Assembly: GCF_947494125.1 (NCBI RefSeq)
Contig: NZ_CANLTU010000003.1
Location: forward strand, 248,001 to 312,000
Direction: 5' to 3'
DNA length: 64,000 bases
Source: an uncultured Tenacibaculum sp.
GTDB taxonomy: Bacteria; Bacteroidota; Bacteroidia; Flavobacteriales; Flavobacteriaceae
In this document: one piece after another, positions 46,365-56,765 of the stretch
How the letters are laid out: every line of letters starts with the position of its first letter
Numbering within the stretch: position 1 is the first letter of the stretch
Translations under genes and position numbers: made by a program
The notes under the pieces: model-generated
The model's input: only the letters and a program-made list of their open reading frames with translations
The model's database searches: none
What the model was told of the DNA's origin: nothing

Positions 46365-46372
46365 TAAATTTG
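46365..46372 (+). promoter_or_regulatory. -7 element for lipA
   Basis: TAAATTTG, a full TAnnTTTG match 21 bases before the lipA ATG; no -33 box at the usual distance. Confidence 0.5.
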
Positions 46373-46393
46373 CAGTTCAATTTTTTTTATAAA

Positions 46394-47263
46394 ATGGAAA
46401 ACAAATCTGTAGTATTACCAGAAAGAACAAAAAAACCAAAATGGTTACGTGTAAAATTACCTGTAGGTAAAAAATACACAGAATTAAGAGGTTTGGTTGA
46501 CAAATACAAATTGAATACTATTTGTACTAGTGGTAGTTGTCCTAATATGGGAGAATGTTGGGGTGAAGGAACAGCTACTTTTATGATTTTAGGTAATATT
46601 TGTACTCGTTCTTGTGGTTTTTGTGGTGTAAAAACTGGTAGACCAGAAACTGTTGAATGGGATGAACCAGAAAAAGTTGCTCGTTCTATTAAATTAATGA
46701 GTATTAAACATGCCGTATTAACTTCTGTTGATAGAGATGACTTAAAAGATGGTGGCTCTATTATTTGGGCAGAAACTGTAAACGCTGTTCGAAGAGCTAA
46801 TCCGAATACTACTTTAGAAACTTTAATCCCAGATTTTCAAGGAAATGAAAGATTACTTGATCGACTTATAGAAGTTGCTCCAGAAGTGGTTTCTCATAAT
46901 ATGGAAACAGTTCGTAGATTAACTCGTGAAGTTCGTATACAAGCTAAATATGATAGAAGCTTAGCTGTTTTAAAATATTTAAAAGATAATGGTATGCGTA
47001 CCAAATCTGGAATTATGCTTGGCTTAGGAGAAACTGAAGATGAAGTTATTCAAACTATGAAAGATTTGCGTAGTGTTGGATTGGATGTAATTACTATTGG
47101 TCAATATTTACAACCAAGTAAAAAACATTTACCCGTTAAACAATTTATTACTCCAGATCAGTTTAAAAAATATGAAACTTTAGGTTTAGAAATGGGCTTT
47201 ATGTACGTAGAAAGCGGTGCATTAGTTAGGTCGTCATATAAGGCACATAAGCACGCTAGCTAA
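46394..47263 (+). CDS. lipA: Lipoyl synthase
   Basis: Radical SAM enzyme that inserts two sulfurs into protein-bound octanoate to make lipoate. Auxiliary-cluster cysteines are Cys44, Cys49 and Cys55 in [12 protein letters not shown]; radical-SAM cysteines are Cys70, Cys74 and Cys77 in CTRSCGFC. The start at ATG 46394 gives 289 aa, usual for the family. An in-frame upstream codon at 46370 overlaps the promoter and is rejected. The closing Arg-Ser-Ser-Tyr motif ([10 protein letters not shown]) is present. Confidence 0.96.
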   Translation: MENKSVVLPERTKKPKWLRVKLPVGKKYTELRGLVDKYKLNTICTSGSCPNMGECWGEGTATFMILGNICTRSCGFCGVKTGRPETVEWDEPEKVARSIKLMSIKHAVLTSVDRDDLKDGGSIIWAETVNAVRRANPNTTLETLIPDFQGNERLLDRLIEVAPEVVSHNMETVRRLTREVRIQAKYDRSLAVLKYLKDNGMRTKSGIMLGLGETEDEVIQTMKDLRSVGLDVITIGQYLQPSKKHLPVKQFITPDQFKKYETLGLEMGFMYVESGALVRSSYKAHKHAS

Positions 47264-47400
47264 CAAAAGCATTAGTTTATTAATAATTTGTTAAAATTAA
47301 CATTTAAACTATGTATTTGTTAATAGAAACACTACTAATCGTTAAAAAATTGTGAATTATTAAATACAGTGATTAAAAATATATTCTTAATTCGTAGTTT

Positions 47401-47415
47401 TGGCACAGAATTTGA
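47401..47415 (+). promoter_or_regulatory. Putative sigma-54 promoter
   Basis: TGGCAC-AGAAT-TTGA, matching the -24/-12 consensus TGGCAC-N5-TTGC in all but the last base, with exact spacing. It lies 137 bases past lipA and 160 before the next gene, with no open frame of note downstream before a terminator. Confidence 0.5.
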
Positions 47416-47425
47416 GAGCAATAAA

Positions 47426-47511
47426 CTGTAAACAAGTAACATTGTTTTCATTGTGTAAATTATTTGAATTAGTTGATTAACAAAAGCCCACTCATATGAG
47501 TGGGCTTTTGA
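47426..47511 (+). ncRNA. Candidate ~86-nt small RNA between lipA and the DUF255 gene
   Basis: Inferred transcript from 12 bases after the putative sigma-54 -12 element to the T-run of a very strong terminator. The body (47426-47481) is A/U-rich and unstructured, as in base-pairing small RNAs. The rest of the gap (47264-47400) shows nothing recognisable. The terminator could instead belong to lipA, 220 bases upstream, which is the main alternative. Confidence 0.4.
47482..47509 (+). terminator. Strong palindromic terminator
   Basis: Perfect 28-base palindrome built on GCCCACTC-ATAT-GAGTGGGC with AAAA/TTTT flanks, continuing into TTTTGAATTTT. Works in both directions. Confidence 0.9.
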
Positions 47512-47560
47512 ATTTTATCCAATAAAAATTTATTATTTTTGATTTCAACTCTTTCCTAAT

Positions 47561-49684
47561 ATGTTTTTAAAAAAACTTTTATTCTTCTGTGTTATTTCTT
47601 TTTTTATATCTTGTAATAATAGTCTGACTAAAAATAAATTGAAAGAACACAAATATACCAATAGTTTAATACACGAAACGAGTCCATACTTATTACAACA
47701 TGCTCACAATCCTGTAAAATGGTATCCATGGAATGATAAAACATTAGAACTAGCTAAAAAAGAAAACAAACTTATATTAATTTCAATAGGATACTCTTCT
47801 TGTCACTGGTGTCATGTTATGGAAAAAGAATCTTTTGAAAATGAAGAGGTAGCTAAATTAATGAACGATAACTTTATTAATATAAAAATTGATAGAGAAG
47901 AACGCCCTGATATAGATAAGATATACATGACCGCTGTGCAACTTATGACTGGTAGTGGTGGGTGGCCTCTAAACTGCATAGCTTTACCTAATGGAGAGCC
48001 TGTATTTGGTGGTACTTATTTCCCAAAAGAACAATGGACTAATGCTCTTGAGCAAATCTCAGATTTATACAAAAAAAATCCCGAAGAGTTAATTAATTAC
48101 GCTAACAAACTAACTCAAGGAATTAAAGAAAATTCTTTAATTACCCTAAATAAAAACAAACAAGACTTCAATAAAATTTATATAAAAGATTTATTAAGTA
48201 ATTGGGAGAAATATTTTGACCTTTCTTTTGGGGGTACTAATAAAGCTCCAAAGTTCCCAATGCCCAACAATTATAATTTTTTATTACAATATGCATACAT
48301 AACAAAAGACCAAAAGCTTTTATCTTATGTAAACACTACACTTACAAAAATGGCTTTAGGGGGTATTTTTGATCAAAGTGAAGGTGGCTTTTCTAGATAT
48401 TCTACTGATAAGAAATGGCATATTCCTCATTTCGAAAAAATGCTATATGACAACGGGCAATTAGCTAGTTTATATTCTAACGCATATATGGCTACTAAAA
48501 AACCTGTTTATAAAGAAACGGTATATCAGACACTCGCTTTTATAGAAAATGAATTGACAGATAAAAATGGTGGTTTTTACGCTTCTTTAGATGCTGACAG
48601 CTATAATGAACACAACGAGCTTGAAGAGGGTGCCTATTACGTATGGACTAAAGAAGAATTAACTACTATTATACCTAAATCTGATTTTAACTTATTTTCT
48701 AATTACTTTGGAATTAATTCAACTGGATTATGGGAGCATAAAAAATATCACCTGATTAGAAAATATACTAACGAAGATTTTGTAAAAAAATATAATATCA
48801 CATTAGCCCTTTTAAATCAAAAAGTTAAAGAATGGCGAACACTCCTAAGTTCTTATAGATCTAATAAGCCTAAACCAAGATTAGATGATAAAATACTTAC
48901 TTCATGGAATGCCTTAACCTTAAAAGGATATATTGATGCTTATAAAGCTTTTAATGATCCTCATTTTTTAAATATAGCTCTTAAAAATGCTAATTTTATT
49001 AAAAATAATTTAATTGAAAGCGACGGTAAAGTTTTTAGAAACTATAAAAATGGGAAAGCTAGCATAAATGCTTATTTAGAAGATTATACAACGTTAACTG
49101 AGGCTTATTTGACCTTATATCAAGTTACATTTGACTTACAATGGTTATCCTTATCAAAAAAATTAACTGATTATACTTTTACTCATTTTTACGATAAAAA
49201 TAGTAGCTTTTTTTATTATACTTCTAATTTAGAAAAAGAACTTATTACTAAAAAAATTGAAACCAATGATAATGTAATTGCTTCCTCAAACTCTATTATG
49301 GCTAAGAACTTATTTCTATTAAGTCATTTTTATGAAAATAAAGAGTATTTAAAAATTAGTAAACAAATGTTACACAATGTAACTCCTGACATGACTGATT
49401 ACCCTTCCGCACATGCTAATTGGCTTACTTTATATTTAAATTACACCTACCCTTTTTATGAAGTTGCAATTTCCGGTACTGATGCTCTTGAAAAATCTAT
49501 TCAATTAAATAAAGTTTATTTACCCAATAAATTAGTTGCTGGTAGTTCTAAAAAAAGTAATCTTCCTTTATTAAAAAACAGGTTTTTAACAGAAGACACT
49601 TACCTATATGTTTGTGTTAACAATACTTGTAACTTACCTACCAATAATACTGAAATTGCTATAAATCAACTTAAAATTAAATAA
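47561..49684 (+). CDS. DUF255 thioredoxin-like lipoprotein (YyaL/SPATA20 family)
   Basis: A 707-residue protein of the YyaL/spermatogenesis-associated 20 family, here with a lipoprotein signal (FISC, Cys18). The N-terminal DUF255 thioredoxin-like domain has the redox motif SSCHWCHVM (Cys81, Cys84), [13 protein letters not shown] and [25 protein letters not shown]-terminal (alpha/alpha)6-barrel like that of N-acylglucosamine epimerases follows ([27 protein letters not shown]). The family function is unresolved; many homologues are cytoplasmic, so the lipoprotein form is notable. Confidence 0.9.
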   Translation: MFLKKLLFFCVISFFISCNNSLTKNKLKEHKYTNSLIHETSPYLLQHAHNPVKWYPWNDKTLELAKKENKLILISIGYSSCHWCHVMEKESFENEEVAKLMNDNFINIKIDREERPDIDKIYMTAVQLMTGSGGWPLNCIALPNGEPVFGGTYFPKEQWTNALEQISDLYKKNPEELINYANKLTQGIKENSLITLNKNKQDFNKIYIKDLLSNWEKYFDLSFGGTNKAPKFPMPNNYNFLLQYAYITKDQKLLSYVNTTLTKMALGGIFDQSEGGFSRYSTDKKWHIPHFEKMLYDNGQLASLYSNAYMATKKPVYKETVYQTLAFIENELTDKNGGFYASLDADSYNEHNELEEGAYYVWTKEELTTIIPKSDFNLFSNYFGINSTGLWEHKKYHLIRKYTNEDFVKKYNITLALLNQKVKEWRTLLSSYRSNKPKPRLDDKILTSWNALTLKGYIDAYKAFNDPHFLNIALKNANFIKNNLIESDGKVFRNYKNGKASINAYLEDYTTLTEAYLTLYQVTFDLQWLSLSKKLTDYTFTHFYDKNSSFFYYTSNLEKELITKKIETNDNVIASSNSIMAKNLFLLSHFYENKEYLKISKQMLHNVTPDMTDYPSAHANWLTLYLNYTYPFYEVAISGTDALEKSIQLNKVYLPNKLVAGSSKKSNLPLLKNRFLTEDTYLYVCVNNTCNLPTNNTEIAINQLKIK

Positions 49685-49687
49685 CAA

Positions 49688-50431
49688 TTAATTAATGTAT
49701 TCTGAGGAAATAGTAACATCATCGATCCATATCTCTCTATTTCCTCCTCCTTTTTGATAATCTACCCATCCAATACTTAATTTTTCAAAAACAGGAAAAT
49801 ACCAATTACCATTTGTTTCGTTATTCACACATCCCTCTCCTTTTCCTTTAATAGACAAGTCTGAAATCAATTTATCATTAATCCATAACTTCATTAAATT
49901 CTTATTTCCATTAAAATACCACTGAATTCTAAACCATTTATTTTCTGGTATTTTCGTTTTTGAATGTTGCCAACAATCACTCTCTACCTCAACAGTATCG
50001 TAATTAGCCATTAATTTTTTATTATGTTGTCCTCCGTACCTTATCTCAGCAGTATACGCATTCTTAACTTTCCCTGAACCTTGTATCATAGTCCAATGTA
50101 TTCCATCTGGTGAAGCCTTTTTCACAAACATTTGCATTTTCCCGTAATAAGCATTTTCTTCTAATGGAAAAATATTAGATAATGATAAAAAAGCTCTATT
50201 CTTATACCCTTCTCCGCTAATTATATGTACTGACTTCTTACCTGAATATGCTCTTGAATTATCAACAAAAACCTTTCCTTTACCACATATTACCCAAGGC
50301 TTTAAAGGTTCTTGAAACAATGTTGCCTCTTCAAAACCATCTTCAAATATACTTGATGATTTACTACAATTAATCAAACTGAAAAATGTAATTATGTATA
50401 AAAATTTCTTTAATAAAACAGCACTACGCAT
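49688..50431 (-). CDS. Exported jelly-roll protein, Cip1-like core domain
   Basis: A 247-residue lipoprotein (lipobox LINC, Cys22) with a concanavalin-like beta-jelly-roll. HWTMIQGSG (about 117-125), RYGGQHNKKLMANYD (about 134-148), DCWQHSKTKIP and WFRIQWYFNG, with WIDDVTISS at the end, resemble the Cip1 core domain, a fungal cellulase-system accessory related to polyuronate lyases. It may bind or cleave a beta-glucan or uronate polymer. Last gene of the sugar operon; it overlaps the epimerase gene by 8 bases. The assignment is from memory of the motif pattern. Confidence 0.65.
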   Translation of the reverse strand: MRSAVLLKKFLYIITFFSLINCSKSSSIFEDGFEEATLFQEPLKPWVICGKGKVFVDNSRAYSGKKSVHIISGEGYKNRAFLSLSNIFPLEENAYYGKMQMFVKKASPDGIHWTMIQGSGKVKNAYTAEIRYGGQHNKKLMANYDTVEVESDCWQHSKTKIPENKWFRIQWYFNGNKNLMKLWINDKLISDLSIKGKGEGCVNNETNGNWYFPVFEKLSIGWVDYQKGGGNREIWIDDVTISSEYIN

Positions 50432-51593
50432 TATTATTTGTTGGCATTATATTTAAGCACATTCTAACTATATGGTATGGTGTTTTCCACATAGTTACTT
50501 TATTCTCAAACTTTTCTCCTTCTTCTGTTATTTTAGAATGCCATTCTCCATTATCGTAATCGATAAAATTATTTTTAGTAAAATTCCATATCCTATTAAA
50601 ATTATCAATGTATTTCTTTTTATCTGTTTCTTTATACAAAGTGTAACAAGCTAGCATTGCTTCAGTTTGCACCCACCAATTTAAATCGTAATCTAATTTT
50701 CCTGAAACAATATTTCTACCTGCTAATACCGTTCCTTCAATAGTAATTGCTTCTTTTAAAAAACTAGCAATATTCTGCTGCATTTTTTTTAAAATAACAT
50801 TTACGTATTTTTCTCCCTCTAAAGTCTTTGCTATTTCTAGTAGCATCCAAGGCACCTCAACATTATGCCCAAAAGAAATTGTTTTACTAATATTCTTCCA
50901 ATTTTCATCAAATTCTAACACCAGAAAATTATCGTTTTTCCAAAATTTATTTACAATCGTTTCGAATAAATAAGTTATTCTTTCTTCTAATGCTTCATTT
51001 TTATGTATCCTATACAAAGTTGTGTAGGCCTCTAATAAATGTAAGTATGTTCCTAATGTTTTTGCTTTATCTAAAACACCATCTTTAGTCTCTTCATTAA
51101 GGTAGCTTCCATCAGAAACTTTAAATTTCTTTTCTATAAATTCAAATAGATCTACAGCCCAAATTTTTACTTCTTCTTTTTTAGAGAAAATATAATATTC
51201 TGACAGTGCTAAAACTGTATAAGCTTGCCCTATTGTTTTCTTAGTTTTATCTATTGGGTTCCCATCATAATTAAGCTCCCAATGCACTCCTGAAGTTTGT
51301 TTGTCTTTAAAAAAATATTTTAAATATTGATATCCTCTATTTGCACACGCTTCATTAGAAGCATCAGTAAAACTTTGATTTAAAACTGCTGAAAAACTCC
51401 ATAGGATACGAGCATTTAATATAATTCCTTTTGGTGCTTTTTTAATTATATTTCCTTTACTATCTATTTCTCCTACAAAACCACCTTCTAAATCATCTAT
51501 AGTATGCGTAGTCCAATAATCTAATACATTTTCTAACGTTTTTTTTATTTCAATTTGTAGTGCTTCTTCAACACTATTCTCTAACGTTATCAT
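50424..51593 (-). CDS. Cellobiose/mannobiose 2-epimerase (AGE family)
   Basis: A 389-residue (alpha/alpha)6-barrel enzyme that converts the reducing-end glucose of cellobiose to mannose, or mannobiose to Man-Glc. It has the subfamily opening DDLEGGFVGEIDSKGNI and APKGIILNARILWSF, catalytic His in SFGHNVEVPWMLLE and the closing NWWVQTEAMLACYTLY, plus WHSKITEEGE and MWKTPYHIVRMC. It has no signal peptide, so it is cytoplasmic. Linked by 4 bases to the GPH symporter gene upstream, suggesting import of a disaccharide followed by epimerisation. Cellobiose versus mannobiose cannot be decided. Confidence 0.88.
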   Translation of the reverse strand: MITLENSVEEALQIEIKKTLENVLDYWTTHTIDDLEGGFVGEIDSKGNIIKKAPKGIILNARILWSFSAVLNQSFTDASNEACANRGYQYLKYFFKDKQTSGVHWELNYDGNPIDKTKKTIGQAYTVLALSEYYIFSKKEEVKIWAVDLFEFIEKKFKVSDGSYLNEETKDGVLDKAKTLGTYLHLLEAYTTLYRIHKNEALEERITYLFETIVNKFWKNDNFLVLEFDENWKNISKTISFGHNVEVPWMLLEIAKTLEGEKYVNVILKKMQQNIASFLKEAITIEGTVLAGRNIVSGKLDYDLNWWVQTEAMLACYTLYKETDKKKYIDNFNRIWNFTKNNFIDYDNGEWHSKITEEGEKFENKVTMWKTPYHIVRMCLNIMPTNNNA

Positions 51594-51597
51594 ATAC

Positions 51598-52986
51598 TTA
51601 TAAATTTCTCTTTTTTATTAACTCTTGCTCTACTTCTTTCATCTTCTGTGTAGTCAATGGATAATAAAGCAATGCTACCACTGCTAACAATACAAATAAC
51701 GCTGGAACTAAACTCATATTTAACTTTATACCGTGAAGCATTTCTACTGTTTTAACGGCTACATTTCCTTCATAATTATACATATTCAAAACTGCTAAAG
51801 TAATTGCCCCTGCGACTCCTCCTCCAAATTTCATTGCAAATGTACCTGCTGAATAAATTAAACCTGTAGCTCTTCTTCCATTTTTATATTCTGAATAGTC
51901 AGCTGAATCTCCTAACATAGCAAAGAAAAGAATAGGCATAAGTCCTGCTCCAAATTCTGCTACTATTCCAAAGAAAAATATGCTTCCTACTTGAGTTGCT
52001 TCTAACCAATAAATAGCACCTGTTGCTAATGAAGAAAACAAAATACTTAAAATAAAAAGCCTTTTCTTCCCTATTTTCTTTGATAAATATGGAGCAAATA
52101 AAGTTGAGATCATAGATATTACCAATAACGAAAGCAAATACAATCCTGCTAATCCATTTTTACCTCCCCATCTTGATAAGCTACCAAAGAAATTAGTATC
52201 ATCTTGCACATAATGCGTAAAATAATACATTGTTGCACTTTGTTTTATAACATTGTATGTTACAAAAACAAAACCTAGAAATAATAAAATAAGCCATGCT
52301 TTATTCGTTATTAAATCTTTATAATCTTGCTTCACATTACTTTTACCTTCAATAGCTGGTACTCTTTCTCTTGTTGTTATAAATGTTATTATAGAAAACA
52401 CAGCCAATATAAATGCTAATACATACATTGTATATTGATATCCTATATTCTTGTTTCCTTCTCCAAGAAAATCTACTAACGATATAACTCCTATCGTTGC
52501 TATTATTCCTCCTAAATAGGCTCCAAAAAAACGATATGATGATAAAACAGTTCTTTCTTTTACATTTGAAGTCATTACTCCCATTAAAGCAGAATACGGA
52601 ACATTATTAGCCGTATACATTAATGTGTAAAAAATTGAAGTTGCATATGCCCAAATTAACTTTCCTGATAAACTTAAATCTGGAGTGGTAAACTGTAAAA
52701 TTAAAGCCACACCAAATGGTAAAGCTGTCCAAATTAACCAAGGTCTAAACTTACCCCATTTTGTTTTGGTTCTATCAGCTATATTCCCCATAATTAAATC
52801 TGTAATCCCATCTCCTAAACGAATAACAAACAGTAACATTGCTACTGCAGCTGTACCTAACCCAAAAACATCTGTATAAAAAATAGGTAAAAAAGGACCT
52901 ATGGTTCTCCACGCAATATTAGCTGCTGTATCACCTAAAGCATACCCTATTTTTTCTTTTATTGATAATTTATTTTCGGTTGACAT
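51598..52986 (-). CDS. GPH-family sugar:cation symporter (MFS)
   Basis: A 462-residue, twelve-helix transporter of the glycoside-pentoside-hexuronide type. Features are KIGYALGDTAANIAWRTIGPFLPIFYTDVFG at the start (read in parts), RLGDGITDLIMGNIADRTKTKWGKFRPW, the sodium/proton site region of helix 2, and YTANNVPYSALMGVMT. It lies between LacI (14 bases) and the 2-epimerase (4 bases), so its substrate is probably an oligosaccharide handled by that enzyme and the GH3 enzyme. Confidence 0.9.
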   Translation of the reverse strand: MSTENKLSIKEKIGYALGDTAANIAWRTIGPFLPIFYTDVFGLGTAAVAMLLFVIRLGDGITDLIMGNIADRTKTKWGKFRPWLIWTALPFGVALILQFTTPDLSLSGKLIWAYATSIFYTLMYTANNVPYSALMGVMTSNVKERTVLSSYRFFGAYLGGIIATIGVISLVDFLGEGNKNIGYQYTMYVLAFILAVFSIITFITTRERVPAIEGKSNVKQDYKDLITNKAWLILLFLGFVFVTYNVIKQSATMYYFTHYVQDDTNFFGSLSRWGGKNGLAGLYLLSLLVISMISTLFAPYLSKKIGKKRLFILSILFSSLATGAIYWLEATQVGSIFFFGIVAEFGAGLMPILFFAMLGDSADYSEYKNGRRATGLIYSAGTFAMKFGGGVAGAITLAVLNMYNYEGNVAVKTVEMLHGIKLNMSLVPALFVLLAVVALLYYPLTTQKMKEVEQELIKKRNL

Positions 52987-53000
52987 ATGTATCTTTTATT

Positions 53001-54014
53001 TTATATATTTTTTGTAGTTTCTCTTAGTTCTATACTTGTTTTAATAACTTTTGTTATTTTTTGTACTGAAGCTTTCTTTTCTATTCTATCGATAATCATA
53101 CGTACTGCATTTTCACCTATTTCTTCTGAATGCTGCGTTACTGTAGATAGTTTTGGATTGCAAAATGGTAGTACATTATAATCTGAAAACCCTATAATTG
53201 AAATATCTTTAGGTAATTTATAATCAAAATGTTTTGCTTTATTTATTGCTATTACACCTAGAGTATTATCTATTGCTAAAATGCCATCTAAATCTTTATA
53301 TTCTTTAAACACTTTACTTACTTGTTCCTCTAAATCAATTGCTGTATTAATATTTACTACTATTGGATTTTCTTTATATACTTTATTCTCTTCTATTGCT
53401 TTTAAATACCCCTCTGTTCTTAGCTTACCAACATTTAACCCCTTAAGAGTACTAAGCAGTACTATTTTTTTTCTTCCTTCTTTTAATAATTGATTCGTTG
53501 CTTTATAGGCTGCTCCAAAATCATCTATAATTACCTTATCACAACTAACATCTTCAATCATTCTATCGAACATAACAATAGGTAACTGCTGCCTTAAAAC
53601 TGATTTAAAATGTTCTACTTCATGTTTTTTTTGTGTTTCTGCTGCTACTGATATTATATACCCATCAACACTACCATTAGCTAGAAGTTCTATATTTTTT
53701 TTCTCACTTTGATATAATTCATTTGATATACATGTAATTATACTATATCCTAACTTAGAAGCTTCTTTTTCGATTCCATGTAACGACTTTGCAAAAAAAT
53801 GATTTAATATATCAGGAATAATTACTCCAATTGTTTTTGTCTTACTCTTTTTTAAACTTAGTGCTGCCTTATTTGGCTTATAATTATATTCTTTTGCTAA
53901 TTTTTGCACTTTATTAATAGTCGCTTGACTAATTTCATAACTATTATTTAGTGCTTTTGATACCGTTGATATCGAAATACCTAGTTCTTTTGCTATATCT
54001 TTAAGTGTTATCAT
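53001..54014 (-). CDS. LacI-family transcriptional regulator
   Basis: A 337-residue repressor: N-terminal helix-turn-helix TLKDIAKELGISISTVSKALN (split here as TLKDIAKELGIS and ISTVSKALN), hinge with ALSLKKSKT, then a periplasmic-binding-protein-like effector domain (60-337) with VSVAAETQKK and DGILAIDNTLG. It is embedded in the sugar operon, 7 bases from GntP and 14 from the GPH gene, so it probably controls this operon. Operator lies outside what I can identify; the promoter must be beyond the right edge or at 60512-60604. The inducer may be gluconate or an oligosaccharide. Confidence 0.92.
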   Translation of the reverse strand: MITLKDIAKELGISISTVSKALNNSYEISQATINKVQKLAKEYNYKPNKAALSLKKSKTKTIGVIIPDILNHFFAKSLHGIEKEASKLGYSIITCISNELYQSEKKNIELLANGSVDGYIISVAAETQKKHEVEHFKSVLRQQLPIVMFDRMIEDVSCDKVIIDDFGAAYKATNQLLKEGRKKIVLLSTLKGLNVGKLRTEGYLKAIEENKVYKENPIVVNINTAIDLEEQVSKVFKEYKDLDGILAIDNTLGVIAINKAKHFDYKLPKDISIIGFSDYNVLPFCNPKLSTVTQHSEEIGENAVRMIIDRIEKKASVQKITKVIKTSIELRETTKNI

Positions 54015-54021
54015 TTTTTTC

Positions 54022-55368
54022 TTATAAAACTAATGAAATTAGGCCTACGGTACTTATACCTACTAGCGCCAAAATTGTTGTCATTACTGTCCAACTCTTA
54101 AATGTTTCTTTTTCCGTTAGACCTAAATACTTACCTACCAACCAAAAACCACTATCATTTACATGTGAAAGTATAGAGGCCCCTGACGCTATAGCAATTA
54201 CCAAAAGTGCTCTGTACATATCTGAATAAACACCTACAATTAATAAGGGCGCAGTTATACCGGCGGCAGTAATCATAGCAACTGTTGCTGATCCTTGTAA
54301 TATACGAACTATGGCTGCGACTAAAAAACCTAAAAACAATACGCTTATACCTTGGTTGGCTATATAATTTGCCAACATCTCTCCTGCACCTGTATTAACT
54401 AGCATTTGTTTAAAAACTCCTCCAGCTCCAGTTAGCAAAATAATTATCCCTGCAGGTCCCATGGAATTTGTTGCTATTTTTAATAATTTATTTTTATCTA
54501 CTCCTCTTCTTATACCCAAAGTATACCAAGCTATTAGATTAGCTATAATTAATGCCACAAAAGGGTTTCCTAGTAAACTAATCCAGTTTTTCATAGTATC
54601 AGACAAAAATCCATCTGGTAATAAAGCACTATTTAATACTGTATTACACACTATTAACCCAATTGGAATTCCAATAATGGCTATAATTAATTTTACTGCT
54701 GGATATTCTGTTTCTAAAACTTCGGTCGTATCTAATTCTGGTGCTTCAATATAAATTTTTTCGGCAATGTATTTTGCAAAAACTGGTCCGCTTAATATCG
54801 ATGTTGGTATTCCTACTATGAAACCAAATAAAATTACCCAACCCAAATCTGCTTGTAAAATATCAGCTACTGCTACAGGTCCTGGGGTTGGAGGTATAAA
54901 TGAATGAGTTATAGCTAAGCCTGCTAATAAAGGAATAGCATAGAGTAGTAATGATTTTTTTGTTTTACGTTGCAAAGAATATATTATTGGTATTAATATA
55001 ATAAATGCTACATCAAAAAATACGGGTATTGCTACAAAAAAACCTGTTAACATTAACGCCCAGGAGGCTCTTTTCTCTCCAAATTTACTCAACATAAATT
55101 TAGCTAAAGCTTCTGCCCCGCCTGAATGTTCTAAAATAGCTCCAAAAATTGCTCCTAGCCCTACAACCAATGCCACAAAACCTAAAGTACCTCCCATACC
55201 TTGCTGCATGGTATTAATTATTTCTTTAGGATCCATTCCTGCTACAACACCAACTGTTATACTTGCAATTAACAATGCTATAAATGCCTGTATCTTAAAT
55301 CTAAGTATTAAAAGAAGCAATATAAAAACTCCTAAAACTACAGCTATCAACAAATTATAATCTAACAT
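54022..55368 (-). CDS. Gluconate:H+ symporter, GntP family
   Basis: A 448-residue, 12-14 helix permease. The GntP features are an N-terminal block LDYNLLIAVVLGVFILLLLILR (read in parts), GMDPKEIINTMQQGMGGTLG, the SHSFIPPTPGPVAVA-like segment THSFIPPTPGPVAVAD and GSATVAMITAAG plus LSHVNDSGFW near the end. I take ATG 55368, 5 bases after the gnd stop; a longer TTG start at 55380 would overlap gnd. With gntK and gnd adjacent, gluconate is the most likely substrate. Confidence 0.93.
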   Translation of the reverse strand: MLDYNLLIAVVLGVFILLLLILRFKIQAFIALLIASITVGVVAGMDPKEIINTMQQGMGGTLGFVALVVGLGAIFGAILEHSGGAEALAKFMLSKFGEKRASWALMLTGFFVAIPVFFDVAFIILIPIIYSLQRKTKKSLLLYAIPLLAGLAITHSFIPPTPGPVAVADILQADLGWVILFGFIVGIPTSILSGPVFAKYIAEKIYIEAPELDTTEVLETEYPAVKLIIAIIGIPIGLIVCNTVLNSALLPDGFLSDTMKNWISLLGNPFVALIIANLIAWYTLGIRRGVDKNKLLKIATNSMGPAGIIILLTGAGGVFKQMLVNTGAGEMLANYIANQGISVLFLGFLVAAIVRILQGSATVAMITAAGITAPLLIVGVYSDMYRALLVIAIASGASILSHVNDSGFWLVGKYLGLTEKETFKSWTVMTTILALVGISTVGLISLVL

Positions 55369-55373
55369 ACCAA

Positions 55374-56765
55374 TTACCAATTATGATGAAAAAACACACT
55401 TTCTTCGTTATCTGTTCTATTAAATGTATGAGCTCCAAAATAATCTCTTTGTGCTTGTATTAAATTAGCTGAAGAATTTTTATTTGTTATTGAAATCCAA
55501 TAATTATAAGCAGCCATAATACAAGGAATACTAATTCTATTAGAAACTGCATAACTTATAATTGCTTGCACAGCTTCTTCTTGTTCTCTTAATTGCCCTA
55601 CAATTTCTCTATCATCTAATAAGATATCTACCTTTTGTAATCGCTTACTATACTCTTTTATCTTTTCTGATTTTATAATGCAACCATTTGTCCATATTCG
55701 ACAAACTTCCGATAAGTTTAGCTTCCAACTGTATTCCTTAGAAGCTTCATAAATTAATTGTAAACCTTGATGCAAATTAATTGTTCTTGTAAAATCGTAA
55801 GCTTGTTTTAACAATTCTTCATCAACGGTATTGTATTCTTTTTTTGTATTTTCTTTTTCATTTGAGAGCTTTACTCGAGTTGTTTTATATGATGATATAT
55901 ATCTAGCAAAAACCGCCGCTGTTTTAACTGTAGTTGGTACACCTAGTTCCAAAGCTGCCGTACTAGACCAAGCCCCAGTTCCTTTATTACCTGCTTTATC
56001 TAAAATTTTATCTAATAAATACTCCTCCCTTTCTTTTACTTCTAGTATTTTTGCAGAAATTTCTAATAAATAACTAGATAACTCTTCTGAATTCCATGTA
56101 AAAAATAATTTTGATATATATTCATAATCTTTAGTTTTTGATAATACATCAAATGATTCTGCTATTAATTGCATATCGCCATATTCGATACCATTGTGTA
56201 CCATTTTCACAAAATGTCCAGCTCCATTATTTCCTATATAGGAACAACATGGTTTTCCTTCTTCATCTTTAGCTGAAATTTTTTCTAAAACATTAGCTAT
56301 TTTCAAATAACTTTTTTCGCTACCTCCAGGCATCATACATGGTCCTTTCCTAGCTCCTTCTTCTCCTCCCGAAACTCCTAAACCTATTAAATGTATTCCT
56401 TTTTCCTTTAAAGTTTCTGCACGTTTTATTGTTTCTTTATAATGAGAATTACCTCCATCTATAAGAATATCATCTGATGATAAAAATTGTTGAATCGAAT
56501 CTATAACCGCGTCAACTGCAGCGCCAGCTTTTACCATGATCAAAATTTTCCTTGGACTTTCTAATGATGCTACAAACCCCCCTATATCTGTAAAACCTAA
56601 TATATCTTCAGTTGTATTTTCTGCTATAAAATTAGGCACTACATCTTTTTCTTCTTCAGTTAACCTATTATATACTGATAAAGGTATTTTATGGCTGATA
56701 GCATTTAATGCTAAGCTCTTCCCCATAACTCCTAATCCGATAATTCCTAATACCTTTTTACTCAT
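55374..56765 (-). CDS. gnd: 6-phosphogluconate dehydrogenase, decarboxylating
   Basis: Oxidative decarboxylation of 6-phosphogluconate to ribulose 5-phosphate and CO2. Rossmann motif GIIGLGVMGKSLALN (8-22), substrate site GGNSHY (104-109), GVSGGEEGARKGP (130-142) and catalytic Lys187 in HFVKMVHNGIEYGD. At 463 aa it is the long, homodimeric type. Overlaps gntK by 8 bases and is followed by GntP, so import, phosphorylation and oxidation of gluconate are encoded together. Confidence 0.95.
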   Translation of the reverse strand: MSKKVLGIIGLGVMGKSLALNAISHKIPLSVYNRLTEEEKDVVPNFIAENTTEDILGFTDIGGFVASLESPRKILIMVKAGAAVDAVIDSIQQFLSSDDILIDGGNSHYKETIKRAETLKEKGIHLIGLGVSGGEEGARKGPCMMPGGSEKSYLKIANVLEKISAKDEEGKPCCSYIGNNGAGHFVKMVHNGIEYGDMQLIAESFDVLSKTKDYEYISKLFFTWNSEELSSYLLEISAKILEVKEREEYLLDKILDKAGNKGTGAWSSTAALELGVPTTVKTAAVFARYISSYKTTRVKLSNEKENTKKEYNTVDEELLKQAYDFTRTINLHQGLQLIYEASKEYSWKLNLSEVCRIWTNGCIIKSEKIKEYSKRLQKVDILLDDREIVGQLREQEEAVQAIISYAVSNRISIPCIMAAYNYWISITNKNSSANLIQAQRDYFGAHTFNRTDNEESVFFHHNW

